This document shows, piece after piece, positions 49,802 to 59,204 of a stretch of DNA of 64,000 nt. The DNA is from G963668185 sp965237445 (lineage in GTDB: Bacteria; Chloroflexota; Dehalococcoidia; Lucifugimonadales; G963668185). Location of the stretch: NCBI GenBank assembly GCA_965237445.1, contig OZ250142.1, positions 1,240,001-1,304,000 of the forward strand, written 5' to 3'. A program made the translations under genes and the position numbers. The notes beneath the pieces are model-generated. The model was not told the origin of the DNA. It searched no databases and was given only the letters and a program-made list of their open reading frames with translations. How positions within the stretch are numbered: the first letter of the stretch is position 1; each line of letters starts with the position of its first letter.

Positions 49802-50465
49802 CTCCGTACGCTGTCGTAATGTATCGAGGTCCGTCGGACCTCACTTGGAGCTTCTTTCTCAGGTTGGATACATGCGTGTCCACCGTGCGGTCGAAGCCGT
49901 CAAAGTCGTCTCCGAAGACACGGTCGATGATCTCTTCTCGTGAAAAAACCCGGCCCGGATTCCGCATCAGGACGGCGAGGATGTCAAACTCCGTTCGCGT
50001 GAGGATTACCGGGTTCTTCTCCACACTGACCTCCCGCTTCGGAAAGTCCAGGCAAACTCCGCCCCGCTCCAGCATGGCCGGAGGTCTCTCCTGCGCATCG
50101 TGGGACGTCCTCCTGAGCACGGCTCGCACGCGGGCGGCTAGCTCTCTGGGGCTGAACGGCTTTGTGATGTAGTCGTCGGCCCCAAGCTCCAGCCCCGCTA
50201 GCCGGTCGTCCTCTTCCACTCTCGCGGTGACCATGATTATGGGAACGTTCGAGTAACCGCGCAGTTCACGGCATATCTCCATGCCGTCCAGGCCGGGAAG
50301 CATGAGGTCGAGTACCACCAGGTCGGGTGCCTCTTCCCTTGCGATGGTCAGTCCTTTGACGCCGTCAGACGCCGTCAACACTTCATGGCCGTCACGGGCG
50401 AGATAGAGGCGTACGAGTTGGGTGGTGTCGGGATCGTCCTCGACGACGAGTATCCTGGCTGGCAT
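49779..50465 (-). CDS. OmpR/PhoB-family response regulator
   Basis: A 228-residue transcription factor. The receiver domain has the acidic pair in VVEDDPDTT, phospho-acceptor Asp in LVVLDLMLPGLDG and Lys in ITKPFSPREL. The winged-helix output domain (about 130-225) has GRVFSREEIIDRVFG and DTHVSNLRKKL. ATG 50465 gives the standard N-terminus MPARILVVEDD; the frame is open 30 codons further. It pairs with the overlapping kinase and is preceded by a secreted-protein gene that it may control. Confidence 0.93.
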   Translation of the reverse strand: MPARILVVEDDPDTTQLVRLYLARDGHEVLTASDGVKGLTIAREEAPDLVVLDLMLPGLDGMEICRELRGYSNVPIIMVTARVEEDDRLAGLELGADDYITKPFSPRELAARVRAVLRRTSHDAQERPPAMLERGGVCLDFPKREVSVEKNPVILTRTEFDILAVLMRNPGRVFSREEIIDRVFGDDFDGFDRTVDTHVSNLRKKLQVRSDGPRYITTAYGVGYRFDA

Positions 50466-50555
50466 GCGCTCGTCCTCTGCGTCATGGCTTGGGTCTTGAT
50501 TGTACCCGCTCCCCGAAGGCGCGCCCTCGCGGGCCTGAAGTTGGAGGGTCGTCAT

Positions 50556-51020
50556 CTATTCGCTTGTGCCTTCCTTCCAGAAATGAGACCGCGAATGCTT
50601 GCTAAAATGCCATACCTTCGAGCCGCCCCGGCTCTCATCCTTAAGCCATGACGAGAATCCTCGCCCGCCGAGACCGCGCTTCAGGCCGAAGTTGGCCAGG
50701 CCTTGAGGCCGGTCGCCGTACCACTCTAGGTACTCGTCGGCAGTCTCCTGGTCGATCACTTCCTTTTCGATCAGTTGGTCAAGATATTCGCTGACCCTGT
50801 CTGTCTCCATGTCATGCTTCGCCTGCTTGAAGGCGTCTTCTATGTCGTCGGCATCCACGCCGTCCATGTCCAGTATCTCGGCCACTCGGTCGAAGAAGGT
50901 AGAAGAGCCGTCGCTATCCGACTCCTCCTCCTCGCCTTCTTGTGCCAGCACTACGCCGCCAACCACTCCTACGGTGACTAGAGCGGCCGCGACCAGCCCT
51001 GCCAACAGTCTCCTCTTCAT
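50556..51020 (-). CDS. Predicted secreted acidic protein upstream of the two-component system
   Basis: A 154-residue protein with a signal peptide (KRRLLAGLVAAALVTVGVV, cleavage near AQE), then an acidic helical stretch (EEEESDSDGSS; DGVDADDIEDAFKQAKHDME) and a Gly/Arg-rich end. No enzyme motif is present. It lies 90 bases upstream of the response regulator on the same strand, so it may be a periplasmic sensor accessory or a regulated product. Confidence 0.6.
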   Translation of the reverse strand: MKRRLLAGLVAAALVTVGVVGGVVLAQEGEEEESDSDGSSTFFDRVAEILDMDGVDADDIEDAFKQAKHDMETDRVSEYLDQLIEKEVIDQETADEYLEWYGDRPQGLANFGLKRGLGGRGFSSWLKDESRGGSKVWHFSKHSRSHFWKEGTSE

Positions 51021-51142
51021 TCTTTACGTCTCCTCTCACCAACCGGGATTGGCCACAGCATGAAGAGGGCATGTCAAGAAAGTATCAAGACTTCAAGTGC
51101 CTTTGTTAAACTTGGCGTCGTCCGCAGAACGGGACGATTACC

Positions 51143-52420
51143 ATGTCCGTTGAAGGATTAGACATGACCGAAACTGCCAACAAAGATATCTATGAAATTG
51201 GGGCCCTGCCGCCTCTCGGAGAAGTTCCGGAAATGATGCATGCCCAGGTGATACGCCAAGACCGGTTTGGCGAGCCCATGCAGGCCTTCCGGATTGAGCG
51301 CGTCAAGGTTCCCGAGGTCGGCCCCGGCGAGGTGCTGGTCGGCGTTATGGCCGCGGGCGTGAACTACAACAACGTATGGGCCTCACTTGGCTCGCCCATA
51401 GACGTAATCGGCGTGCGGCAGAGGGGCGGTGACCCGAACGATTTCCACATCGGCGGTAGCGATGCTTCCGGTATCGTCTACGCGATTGGCGAGGGCGTGT
51501 CTAACGTGTCTGTTGGAGACCACGTCGTACTGCACAACTGCCTCTGGGATCCGGAAGAGCCTTTCGTCAAGGCAGGCGGCGAGCCTACGTACGCCAGGTC
51601 CTTCCGCATCTGGGGCTACGAGACAAGCTTCGGCAGCTTCGCTCAGTTCACCAAGGTTCGCGCTCACCAGTGTCTGCCAAAGCCGCCGGACCTCACGTGG
51701 GAAGCCGCCGCGTCGTACATGCTTGTTGCCGCCACGGCGTACCGCATGTTGCTCGGTTGGCCGGAACACGCGGTGAAAGAAGGAGACGTCGTCCTGGTCT
51801 GGGGCGGCTCCGGCGGCCTCGGCTCATTGGCCATCCAGATTGCGCGCGAGTGGGGAGCCGTGCCTGTTGCCGTCGTCTCGAACGATGAGCGGGGCGAGTA
51901 CTGTATCGAGTTGGGAGCGAAGGGTTACGTGAATCGTGGCGACTTCGACCACTGGGGGATGATGCCGCATTGGGAGGACACCAAGGCCTACGGCGCCTGG
52001 ATGAGGGGTGCCCGCGCCTTCGGCGCTGCCATCTGGGATGCGCTGGGGGAGCGCAAAAGCCCTCGCATCGTCATCGAGCACCCCGGCGAAGACACGGTGC
52101 CCACCTCCATCTTCGTCTGCGATACTGGCGGCACCGTCGTCATCTGCGCTGGCACCACCGGCTACAACGCGGTTGTCGACCTACGGTACCTCTGGGTACG
52201 CCAAAAGCGGTTCCAGGGGTCACACGGGTTCAACAACGAAGAGGCGATAGCCGCCAACAACCTGGTTGCTGAGGGCCGCATCTCCCCTTGCCTGTCCAAG
52301 GCGTTCTCCTTCGAAGAGATACCGCTGGCCCACCAGTTGATGCACGAGAATCGGCACCCGTCCGGCAACATGGCTTGCTTGGTCGGCGCTCCGAGGGAAG
52401 GGCTAACGGGCGCAGAGTAG
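51143..52420 (+). CDS. ccr: Crotonyl-CoA carboxylase/reductase
   Basis: Reductively carboxylates crotonyl-CoA to ethylmalonyl-CoA using NADPH and CO2 (ethylmalonyl-CoA pathway or extender-unit supply). The 425-residue medium-chain-dehydrogenase-like protein is family-length. GVNYNNVWASLG includes the CO2-site Asn, WGGSGGLGSLAIQIAREWGA is the NADPH Rossmann motif, and GSHGFNNEEA carries the conserved His. ATG 51143 is used; ATG 51164 (MTETANKD) is an alternative. No other ethylmalonyl-pathway gene is adjacent. Confidence 0.88.
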   Translation: MSVEGLDMTETANKDIYEIGALPPLGEVPEMMHAQVIRQDRFGEPMQAFRIERVKVPEVGPGEVLVGVMAAGVNYNNVWASLGSPIDVIGVRQRGGDPNDFHIGGSDASGIVYAIGEGVSNVSVGDHVVLHNCLWDPEEPFVKAGGEPTYARSFRIWGYETSFGSFAQFTKVRAHQCLPKPPDLTWEAAASYMLVAATAYRMLLGWPEHAVKEGDVVLVWGGSGGLGSLAIQIAREWGAVPVAVVSNDERGEYCIELGAKGYVNRGDFDHWGMMPHWEDTKAYGAWMRGARAFGAAIWDALGERKSPRIVIEHPGEDTVPTSIFVCDTGGTVVICAGTTGYNAVVDLRYLWVRQKRFQGSHGFNNEEAIAANNLVAEGRISPCLSKAFSFEEIPLAHQLMHENRHPSGNMACLVGAPREGLTGAE

Positions 52421-52440
52421 CCGTCCGGAGAGAGCCCGCC

Positions 52441-53844
52441 TCAGGCCAGCCCCAGCGCCAGCAGCGAGCCCCGGGCCTTGTCCAGCGTCTCTTGGTACTC
52501 GGCCTCCGGGTCCGAGTCGTAGACTATGCCTCCGCCAACCTGGAAGTAGACTCGGCCCTCCTTGACCAGCAGAATCCTGATCGGCATCGACATAGACATC
52601 GCGCCATTGAACCCGATGTAGCCGATGGCCCCGCAGTAGACGCTGCGCTGGGTCGGCTCCAGCGAGTCGATGATCTCCATGGCTCGAATCTTCGGCGCTC
52701 CCGTGACCGATCCTCCCGGGAAGCACGCCCTTAGCAGCTCCAGCGGGCTAACGCCGGGCCTGAGCCTCCCGTTGACTACCGAGACCATCTGGTGGACCGT
52801 CTCGTACTGCTCGATGCCAAACAGTCGGGTGGTCAGGACGGAACCCGGAACGCACACTCGGCCTAAATCGTTCCGGACCAGGTCCACGATCATGACGTTC
52901 TCCGCCCGGTCCTTCACGCTCGCCGAGAGCTCGGCTGCCAGCCTCCTGTCTTCAGCCGTGTCCGAGGATCTTGGACGCGTACCCTTCATGGGCCGGCTGC
53001 TTACCGAGTCGCCCGTTGACTCCAGGAAAAGTTCCGGCGAGGCGCTCAGCACGGTCACGTCCGGGTGACCAAGGAAAGAACCGAAAGGGGCCGGATTGAT
53101 CGAACGCAGCCTTCGGTAGAGGTGCCACGCCTCGCCATCCAATTCGGCCTCGAATCTTTGGGAAAAATTCACCTGGTAGATGTCCCCCGCAACGATGTAG
53201 CGCTTGATAGTCGATAGGGCCTCGAGGTATTCCTGCTTCGTCATGTTCGAGGTCACGTTCGATGCCCTGGGGTCGCCCTTTGCCGGTTCATGGGCCGGCG
53301 GGCCAAGCGCCCGCTCCCGCACCCACGTCGCCTTCGCTTCTGCGCTTCGACGGTCGCTGGAGGGAAGCCCTGTAGAGATGATCCACGTCTGTCCGTCAAG
53401 CTCGTTTCTGACGATGACCCAGGAATAGAGCCCCACGCACATCTCGGGCAGGTCCAGGTCGTCGCGTGTCTGGCAGGGAAGTCTCTCAAGATGCCGCCCT
53501 AGCTCGTACGCAAAGTATCCCGCCGCGCCTCCTTGGAATGGAGGCAGGTCTGGCAATGTCGGTAGGCGATACTTGTCAAGGAGCCCTGATAGGACATCGA
53601 ATGGGTTGCCGGACATTTCCTGCCCTTCTCCCGCCGACTCTATCCTTATGCGTCCGCCTTTGGAACGCACAACTGTGAACGGGTCGGCGGCGATGTAGGA
53701 GAAGCGCTTCCCGGACGGATCGGGGCAGGCGGCGTCCAGCAACACTGGATAGGGAAGGTCGAGAAACCTCTCGAACAGGTCAGCCGTGGGCAGTCCGCAA
53801 TCGAGTCCGATTGCAACGGGCAGCGTGGCTTTCGAAGAGGTCAA
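52441..53844 (-). CDS. pabB: Aminodeoxychorismate synthase component I (anthranilate synthase-like)
   Basis: Converts chorismate with ammonia to 4-amino-4-deoxychorismate for folate. The 467-residue chorismate-binding enzyme has SSRPMKGTRPRSSD, close to the PIKGTRPR signature of PabB, then DRAENVMIVDLVRNDLGRVC, CFPGGSVTGAPKIRAMEII and QVGGGIVYDSDPEAEYQETLDKA. The TrpE-like sequence at the substrate site is not decisive; the PIKGT-like motif favours PabB. The start is TTG 53844. No pabA or pabC is adjacent. Confidence 0.85.
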   Translation of the reverse strand: MTSSKATLPVAIGLDCGLPTADLFERFLDLPYPVLLDAACPDPSGKRFSYIAADPFTVVRSKGGRIRIESAGEGQEMSGNPFDVLSGLLDKYRLPTLPDLPPFQGGAAGYFAYELGRHLERLPCQTRDDLDLPEMCVGLYSWVIVRNELDGQTWIISTGLPSSDRRSAEAKATWVRERALGPPAHEPAKGDPRASNVTSNMTKQEYLEALSTIKRYIVAGDIYQVNFSQRFEAELDGEAWHLYRRLRSINPAPFGSFLGHPDVTVLSASPELFLESTGDSVSSRPMKGTRPRSSDTAEDRRLAAELSASVKDRAENVMIVDLVRNDLGRVCVPGSVLTTRLFGIEQYETVHQMVSVVNGRLRPGVSPLELLRACFPGGSVTGAPKIRAMEIIDSLEPTQRSVYCGAIGYIGFNGAMSMSMPIRILLVKEGRVYFQVGGGIVYDSDPEAEYQETLDKARGSLLALGLA

Positions 53845-53958
53845 TGGGTCTCCAGGGACGGCGCGTAAGCGTAGGCTACATCCTAAACCTTCCCCAGAAA
53901 TGGATGAAGGGGCACAACATCGGCACGTATCACCAGTGCCCGCCGTGGATCGTATCCG

Positions 53959-55266
53959 TCAGCTCCCTGGATGCCCCGGCGTTCCGTAGAGCGGGCAGCC
54001 GGCGCAGGACGTAGCCGCGCCGCAGGGCGCTCCCGTTGCTCCCGCGGCCACCGCCCCTCGGCGGTTTTCCTTCGCGGCTTCCCCGAACAGGTCCAGCCTT
54101 AGCTGCTTCGCAGTGGGCGGCCGGTACCCCCGAAACCTCAGGAACGGCCATGCTCGTTTACGCACCACTCCCATCGTCTGCAGGTCGCGCCACGTGTCGA
54201 TCGGGTGCCTCGCACGATTGCGCAAGATCCGCCTTGCCGATGTCGGCCCCACGCCGGGCGCGCGCAGCAACAGCGTCTCGCTCGCCTCGTTGACGTCGAT
54301 AGGAAAGTTGTCGAGGTTCGCAACGGCGATCGACGTCTTTGGGTCGTCTTCGTGGGGCAGATACCCGTTCGGATCGTACGCAAGTTTGATCTCTTCGTTG
54401 GAGAAACGGTAGATCCGCTTCAGCCAGTCGACTTGATACAGTCGGTGCTCCCGGATCATTGGCGTGGCCGGATGCTCTTCGAGTGGCGTGTGACGTATTG
54501 GCTGGAACGGCGAGTAATAGACCCTCTTGAAGTTCCAGTCGCCGTAGAGTTGATCGATGCGCTGAAAGATATCCCAGTCCGACTCGTTCGCTGCGCCGAC
54601 AACCATCTGCGTCGCCTGACCGACTGCCCCATTGCCGGTGCCTCTGCGGCGGATAAGGCCGTCGACCCACCCCATCGGGTCCAGGATGTCGCGCTGCATG
54701 TCTTTCATCGGGCTGATCCTGCTTAGCATCTCGCCCGTCGGCGACTCGATGTTCACCGAAAGTCTGGTGCCGAGCCTGTGGGCCTCCTCCACGAACTGCC
54801 TTTCCGTCCCTGGCATGACCTTCATATGAATGTAGCCTTGAAAACCCTGCTTCCTACGGACGACGTCGATAACCTTGAGCATCCGTTCCGTAGTCTTCGA
54901 ACTGCTTCCCGCGATGCCTGAGCTCAGGAAGAGTCCGCTTACCGTGTGGCGGCGATGCAGTTCTCCAAATGCGTTCGCCAGTTCGTCTACCTTGAACGCG
55001 TAGCGCTTTCTCGGCACCCAGTTGCTGTTTGGGCAGTAGTGACAATCGTACTTGCAGAAGTCGGTGAACATCACCCGCATCAGGCTGATGGTTTTGCCGT
55101 TCGGCATCGAGGCCTTGTACACGCCAGGGACCGAATTCCGCCTCGCGCTGGTGTAGGGCGTACCTGTCCGGCTGGTCGGCTCGGGACGCGATAGCACGTC
55201 GTCCGTCGCCATGCCGCCCAGCACCTGCAGCTTTTCGAACGTGTCGGGAACGTGTTTGATTCTCAT
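53959..55266 (-). CDS. Radical SAM protein with helix-hairpin-helix, putative DNA modification/repair
   Basis: A 435-residue radical SAM enzyme of the putative DNA modification/repair type. FCKYDCHYCPNSNWVPRKRY supplies the CxxxCxxC cluster ligands, and SSGIAGSSSKT is typical of the family. The middle has RHTVSGLFLS, and the C-terminal part has a helix-hairpin-helix (LLLRAPGVGPTSARRILRNR). The last 25 residues add C-x5-C-x2-C, perhaps a second cluster. In many genomes a partner gene lies beside this one; none is visible here. It starts with ATG 55266. Confidence 0.8.
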   Translation of the reverse strand: MRIKHVPDTFEKLQVLGGMATDDVLSRPEPTSRTGTPYTSARRNSVPGVYKASMPNGKTISLMRVMFTDFCKYDCHYCPNSNWVPRKRYAFKVDELANAFGELHRRHTVSGLFLSSGIAGSSSKTTERMLKVIDVVRRKQGFQGYIHMKVMPGTERQFVEEAHRLGTRLSVNIESPTGEMLSRISPMKDMQRDILDPMGWVDGLIRRRGTGNGAVGQATQMVVGAANESDWDIFQRIDQLYGDWNFKRVYYSPFQPIRHTPLEEHPATPMIREHRLYQVDWLKRIYRFSNEEIKLAYDPNGYLPHEDDPKTSIAVANLDNFPIDVNEASETLLLRAPGVGPTSARRILRNRARHPIDTWRDLQTMGVVRKRAWPFLRFRGYRPPTAKQLRLDLFGEAAKENRRGAVAAGATGAPCGAATSCAGCPLYGTPGHPGS

Positions 55267-55357
55267 GGCATGGCCTCTTCAATGTCTCTGCGTACAAGTG
55301 TTCTGTATGAGGGCTATTGCCTGTCAACGGTTTCCTTGCAGCGCACGCATCCTGTAG

Positions 55358-55395
55358 CTTTCCCAGCCTGCCTGGGAAAGGGTAGGATGAGGGCA
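55358..55395. repeat. Dispersed palindromic repeat, type 1
   Basis: CTTTCCCAG-CCTGC-CTGGGAAAG hairpin then GTAGGATGAGGGCA, a divergent copy of the IS110-target hairpin. It is in the divergent gap between the radical SAM and aminotransferase genes. Confidence 0.65.
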
Positions 55396-55429
55396 AGCTC
55401 CCTTCAAATCTTCCGTTCAGAGGTACCAA

Positions 55430-56611
55430 ATGGCGGTTGCTCAGAAGGTAAAGTCGCGCATGGCGGAGGGGTCGTGGATCAGGCGCATCTTCGAAGTGGG
55501 CGCGGCGCTTCAGCAGAAGTACGGCCCTGAGAACGTCTTTGACTTGTCGATCGGCAATCCGGTACTTGACCCGCCGCAGCGCTTCTACGACGAAATCAAG
55601 AGGATTGCCGATGACCCGCTGCCAGGCATGCATCGGTACATGCCGAACGCTGGGTACCCGGAAACGCGGGCTTCGGTGGCCAACCAGCTCTCGGAAGAGA
55701 CCGGCCAGGAGTTTGGGGCCGACGACGTTGTGATGACGTGCGGCGCCGGCGGAGCGCTCAATATTATCTTCAAGACACTCTTGGACCCCGGAGATGAAGT
55801 GATCGTCTTCGTGCCTCACTTCCCTGAGTACGGCTCCTACGTAGACAACCATGGCGGTAGCCTCGTGACCGTCCCCTCTGCGGAGGGCTTTCTTCCGGAC
55901 ATGGAAGCTTTCGGGCAGAGCATTACCGGGCGGACTAAGGCGGTATTGATCTGCTCACCCGGCAACCCCACTGGCGTCCTTTACGGCCCAGAAGTCCTGG
56001 AGGAATTGGCGGCCGTCATAGCCTCCAAAGAACGCGAACTGGATCGGGAAATCTTCCTCGTCAGCGATGAGCCGTACCGCAGGCTTCTGTACGACGGCTT
56101 GGAATACCCGCACGTGTTCCAATTCCATGAGCGCACCATCGTCGCAACGTCGCACTCCAAGGACCTCGGCCTCGCCGGAGAGAGAATAGGCTTCGTCGCC
56201 GTCAATCCCGGCTATGAAGACAGCTCTGAGGTTATCGACGGCCTGATTTACAGCAACAGAATTCTCGGGTTCGTCAACGCCCCCGCCCTGATGCAGCGGG
56301 TGGTCGCGCGGCTGCAGTCCGCCACTGTGGACGTGCCGGCATACCAGCGCAAGCGTGACTTTCTCTACGGCAAGCTGATTGAGTTGGGCTATGAGGTCAC
56401 TCGGCCGCAGGGGGCCTTCTTCATGTTCCCCCGGTCTCCCTGCGAAGACGACATCGAGTTCATCTCCGAGCTACAGAAGCATCTTGTGCTTGTCGTGCCA
56501 GGCAGCGGCTTGGGAATGCCCGGCTACTTCCGGATCTCTTACAGCGTTACCGATGAAACGCTGAAGGGCTCAATCCCGGGATTCAGGGCCGCCATCGAGA
56601 GCTACCGCTAA
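55430..56611 (+). CDS. PLP-dependent aminotransferase, class I/II
   Basis: A 393-residue fold-type I aminotransferase. FDLSIGNPVLDPP, YMPNAGYPETRASVAN, CSPGNPTGVLY, VSDEPYRRLLY (PLP-binding Asp and Tyr), and SHSKDLGLAGERIGF with the Schiff-base Lys are all present. The donor and acceptor are unknown; the family covers aspartate, alanine and aromatic aminotransferases. The start is ATG 55430, with AGAGG upstream. Threonine synthase lies convergently next to it. Confidence 0.88.
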   Translation: MAVAQKVKSRMAEGSWIRRIFEVGAALQQKYGPENVFDLSIGNPVLDPPQRFYDEIKRIADDPLPGMHRYMPNAGYPETRASVANQLSEETGQEFGADDVVMTCGAGGALNIIFKTLLDPGDEVIVFVPHFPEYGSYVDNHGGSLVTVPSAEGFLPDMEAFGQSITGRTKAVLICSPGNPTGVLYGPEVLEELAAVIASKERELDREIFLVSDEPYRRLLYDGLEYPHVFQFHERTIVATSHSKDLGLAGERIGFVAVNPGYEDSSEVIDGLIYSNRILGFVNAPALMQRVVARLQSATVDVPAYQRKRDFLYGKLIELGYEVTRPQGAFFMFPRSPCEDDIEFISELQKHLVLVVPGSGLGMPGYFRISYSVTDETLKGSIPGFRAAIESYR

Positions 56612-56628
56612 CACAGCAGCCGGCACTC

Positions 56629-57744
56629 TCAGTCTGACGGGAGAGCATCCTTCAGGCCGGAACCGGTAACAGGCACAAGCACACTCTGGGTCGGCACGAT
56701 AACGCGGTTACGGACGAGCGTCTCCAGACCGGCGAACGCCGCCGCTGAGGTCGCCTCGCAGTAAACGCCTTCCGAGACTGCCAGGAACCTTTGCCAACGA
56801 ACGATGTCGTCTTCTGCGACGGCGCACGCGCTGCCCTCAGACCTCCGCACGGCGTCTACCACCTGCTCCAATCGAGGCGGCTTCCCCACCGCGATGCCCC
56901 CGGCAACGGTCGACGCGGCGTCTTCCGCAGACCAGTACTCTGCCGCGTAGGCGGCAGCGATTGGCCTTACCGCGCTGGCTTGCACACAATGCAGTCTTGG
57001 CATTGCATCGATAAGCCCTGATTCGATCAGTTCACGGAACCCTCTGAACGCGCCGATGAGCAGCGAACCGTTCCCTACCGGGACAACAAGATGCTGTGGA
57101 GGTTGGTCTACGATCTCGTACGCGAACGTCTTGGTGCCCTCGAGAAAGTAAGGACTCAGATTATGTGAGGCGTACGCTAGGCTGTTTCTCTCGCAGTACT
57201 CCATCGCGGCCTCGGTCACCTCGTCGCGCGTGCCTGCGATCGGATGGGTCTGTGCGCCGTAAGCCTCGATCTGTCGCAGCTTTGCTGCTGGAGCGCTAGC
57301 CGGAACGAACACGTGCGCGCGAATGCTGGCGCGCGCCGCGTAAGCAGCCACAGCGGCCCCCGCGTTGCCGGACGAGTCCTCCACTAACTCGCCCACGCCT
57401 TGCTCGACAAGCGCCGACAACATTACGGCCGCGCCCCGGTCTTTGAAGGAACCCGTGGGATTTGCAAGTTCCAGCTTGCCCCAAACAGTATCGAGACCGA
57501 GTGCACGCTGGACTGCGGGCAGACGTACGACCGGTGTATCTCCCTCGCCGAGCGTGACCAGATCGCCGGGCCTCATAAGTGGCAACGGCATCTCAGGTTC
57601 GGCCCGAACACTACGCCCGTCGGAGTTCGTGGTTCGCTCGTACTCCACCACCAGCGGACCCCCGCACGATGAGCACGCAAGGGTGGAGGCAGCGGCTACC
57701 ATCGCGTTGCGGCAGCGAGGGCACTGGAATTGAAACCCGGCCAT
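56629..57744 (-). CDS. thrC: Threonine synthase
   Basis: Converts O-phosphohomoserine to threonine. The 371-residue fold-type II PLP enzyme starts with a zinc-ribbon-like CPRCRNAMVAAASTLACSSCG, as in the short threonine synthases. It then has LGEGDTPVVRLPA, the PLP Lys in NPTGSFKDRGA and SSGNAGAAVAAYAA. The length and ribbon favour threonine synthase over cysteate synthase or a dehydratase, but this is not certain. It starts with ATG 57744. Confidence 0.82.
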   Translation of the reverse strand: MAGFQFQCPRCRNAMVAAASTLACSSCGGPLVVEYERTTNSDGRSVRAEPEMPLPLMRPGDLVTLGEGDTPVVRLPAVQRALGLDTVWGKLELANPTGSFKDRGAAVMLSALVEQGVGELVEDSSGNAGAAVAAYAARASIRAHVFVPASAPAAKLRQIEAYGAQTHPIAGTRDEVTEAAMEYCERNSLAYASHNLSPYFLEGTKTFAYEIVDQPPQHLVVPVGNGSLLIGAFRGFRELIESGLIDAMPRLHCVQASAVRPIAAAYAAEYWSAEDAASTVAGGIAVGKPPRLEQVVDAVRRSEGSACAVAEDDIVRWQRFLAVSEGVYCEATSAAAFAGLETLVRNRVIVPTQSVLVPVTGSGLKDALPSD

Positions 57745-57877
57745 GGAGTGACTCCGTACAGAGAAAGGACTGGTTGAGTTCTCTGATGCTAAGAACGTGG
57801 GTTGGACGTGTCAACGGCGCTGCTAGGAATTGCTTGTGGTAAGGTGATTTTCATCCTGAACCCTTCCGAGGTTCCAA

Positions 57878-58915
57878 ATGAACAGAGACGCCGACGAACT
57901 GGCAGCAGCAGAAGACCGTCACCAGGAAACAGGCGGTGATCACGGCCACGACCACGGAGATAGCGCGGCGAGCCCCCGCATTCACGTTGCGGGTCCACGC
58001 TCGTTCTTCAATTCCCCCTGGTGCAGTGACATCTCCACGCTGGACTCCCAGGTAGCGTTGGTAGGCGTGCCCTATGACTACGGCGTCATCATTCCCGGCC
58101 TTCGTTCCGGCACATCCCGGGGCCCCAACGCTGTTCGGGACGGCGGGGCCTACAATTACGTCAGCCTTGAGACCGGCGAAGGGGCGCAGGGCTGGTTCGA
58201 CATTGAGGACGAGACCGAGTACCTCAAGGGCGTGACGATCGCTGATGTAGGAAACATCTCCGTGATTCCGGCCGAGATCGTCGGCAACCTGGATCGAATC
58301 ACCGAGGTTGTCCAGAAGATGGCGGCCACGGACGCGCTGGTGGGCGCGGTCGGTGGCGACCACTCGATCAGCTTCCCCGTCGGACGCGGCATGGAGAGGT
58401 ATGAGTCCGTCGACGTGGTCCACTTCGACGCCCACGCCGACTTCTCGGACGAGGTCAACGGCTCCAAGTTCTCTCACGGCAGCCAGCTACGCAGGCTCTC
58501 GGAGCTCGGCTTCATCAACAACATTACGATGATCGGCATCCGCCGGTGCAGCAAGAAGGTGTGGGAAGAGGCCAGGGAGCACGGAGTCAACATAGTCACC
58601 TCAAGGCAACTCATGCGCGAGGGCGCGGTGGCAGCCATCGACCGGGCCGTGCGCCCGTCCCGGTTCCTCTACGTTTCCGTAGACACCGACATCATGGACC
58701 ACAGCCAGATACCAGGCACAACCCTGCCGGAGCCGGCCGGAATACCGTATCAGCTACTTCGGGACTCCCTGATCGAGACCTGCAAGAAGGGAAAGATCGT
58801 GGGATTCGATGTCGTCGAGCTAAGCCCGCCACACGACGTCGGCGGCGTATCGGCTCACGTCACGTCGTGGCTGCTCACCCACTTCCTCAGCGCGATAATG
58901 GCGAGTCAAGGCTAA
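57878..58915 (+). CDS. Ureohydrolase of the agmatinase/arginase family
   Basis: A 345-residue Mn-dependent hydrolase that probably splits agmatine or a related guanidino compound to urea and an amine. The metal ligands are in GAVGGDHSISF, VVHFDAHADFSD and SVDTDIMDHSQIPGT. It has a His-rich N-terminal tail (HHQETGGDHGHDHGD) that may help metal loading; this is unusual in the family. The start is ATG 57878, with GAGG upstream. Agmatinase, guanidinobutyrase and guanidinopropionase share these motifs, so the substrate is open. Confidence 0.85.
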   Translation: MNRDADELAAAEDRHQETGGDHGHDHGDSAASPRIHVAGPRSFFNSPWCSDISTLDSQVALVGVPYDYGVIIPGLRSGTSRGPNAVRDGGAYNYVSLETGEGAQGWFDIEDETEYLKGVTIADVGNISVIPAEIVGNLDRITEVVQKMAATDALVGAVGGDHSISFPVGRGMERYESVDVVHFDAHADFSDEVNGSKFSHGSQLRRLSELGFINNITMIGIRRCSKKVWEEAREHGVNIVTSRQLMREGAVAAIDRAVRPSRFLYVSVDTDIMDHSQIPGTTLPEPAGIPYQLLRDSLIETCKKGKIVGFDVVELSPPHDVGGVSAHVTSWLLTHFLSAIMASQG

Positions 58916-58924
58916 CGCCCGCCC

Positions 58925-59075
58925 GCAAAGGTCCCTTTGACGGCAGAGGATTGAGATGAGGGTGACTGGATGAAGCCCTGCCATCCCCGTTCGCCCTGAC
59001 CCTGTGGAAGGGCCCGCCGTGAAACCCCGCCATCCCGTTCGCCCTGACCCCGCCGAAGGGACCCATCCGAAGAAA
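58925..59075. repeat. Direct-repeat block with GTTCGCCCTGA...GAAGGG units
   Basis: Two near copies of CCGTTCGCCCTGACCC followed by a GAAGGG stretch (about 58987-59009 and 59035-59061), plus a GAGGATTGAGATGAGGGTGAC piece as in the type 1 blocks. The same Pro-Glu-like TTCGCCCTGA/GAAGGG pattern is widespread in bacterial intergenic regions. Confidence 0.6.
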
Positions 59076-59204
59076 CGAAGCCTCACACCCTGTCATCGGC
59101 CAATCTGGAGCGTGGGGGGCGCGTCGGCTGAGCTGAAGCTGAGGGCATGAAAGTCGTTGCGCCTGGATGAGTGTCGAATGGTCCGGTGCGGACTTTCGAA
59201 TCGC

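Noticed and set aside
50465..50555. Longer N-terminus of the response regulator
   Set aside because: The first 30 codons have no receiver-domain similarity; ATG 50465 gives the standard start.
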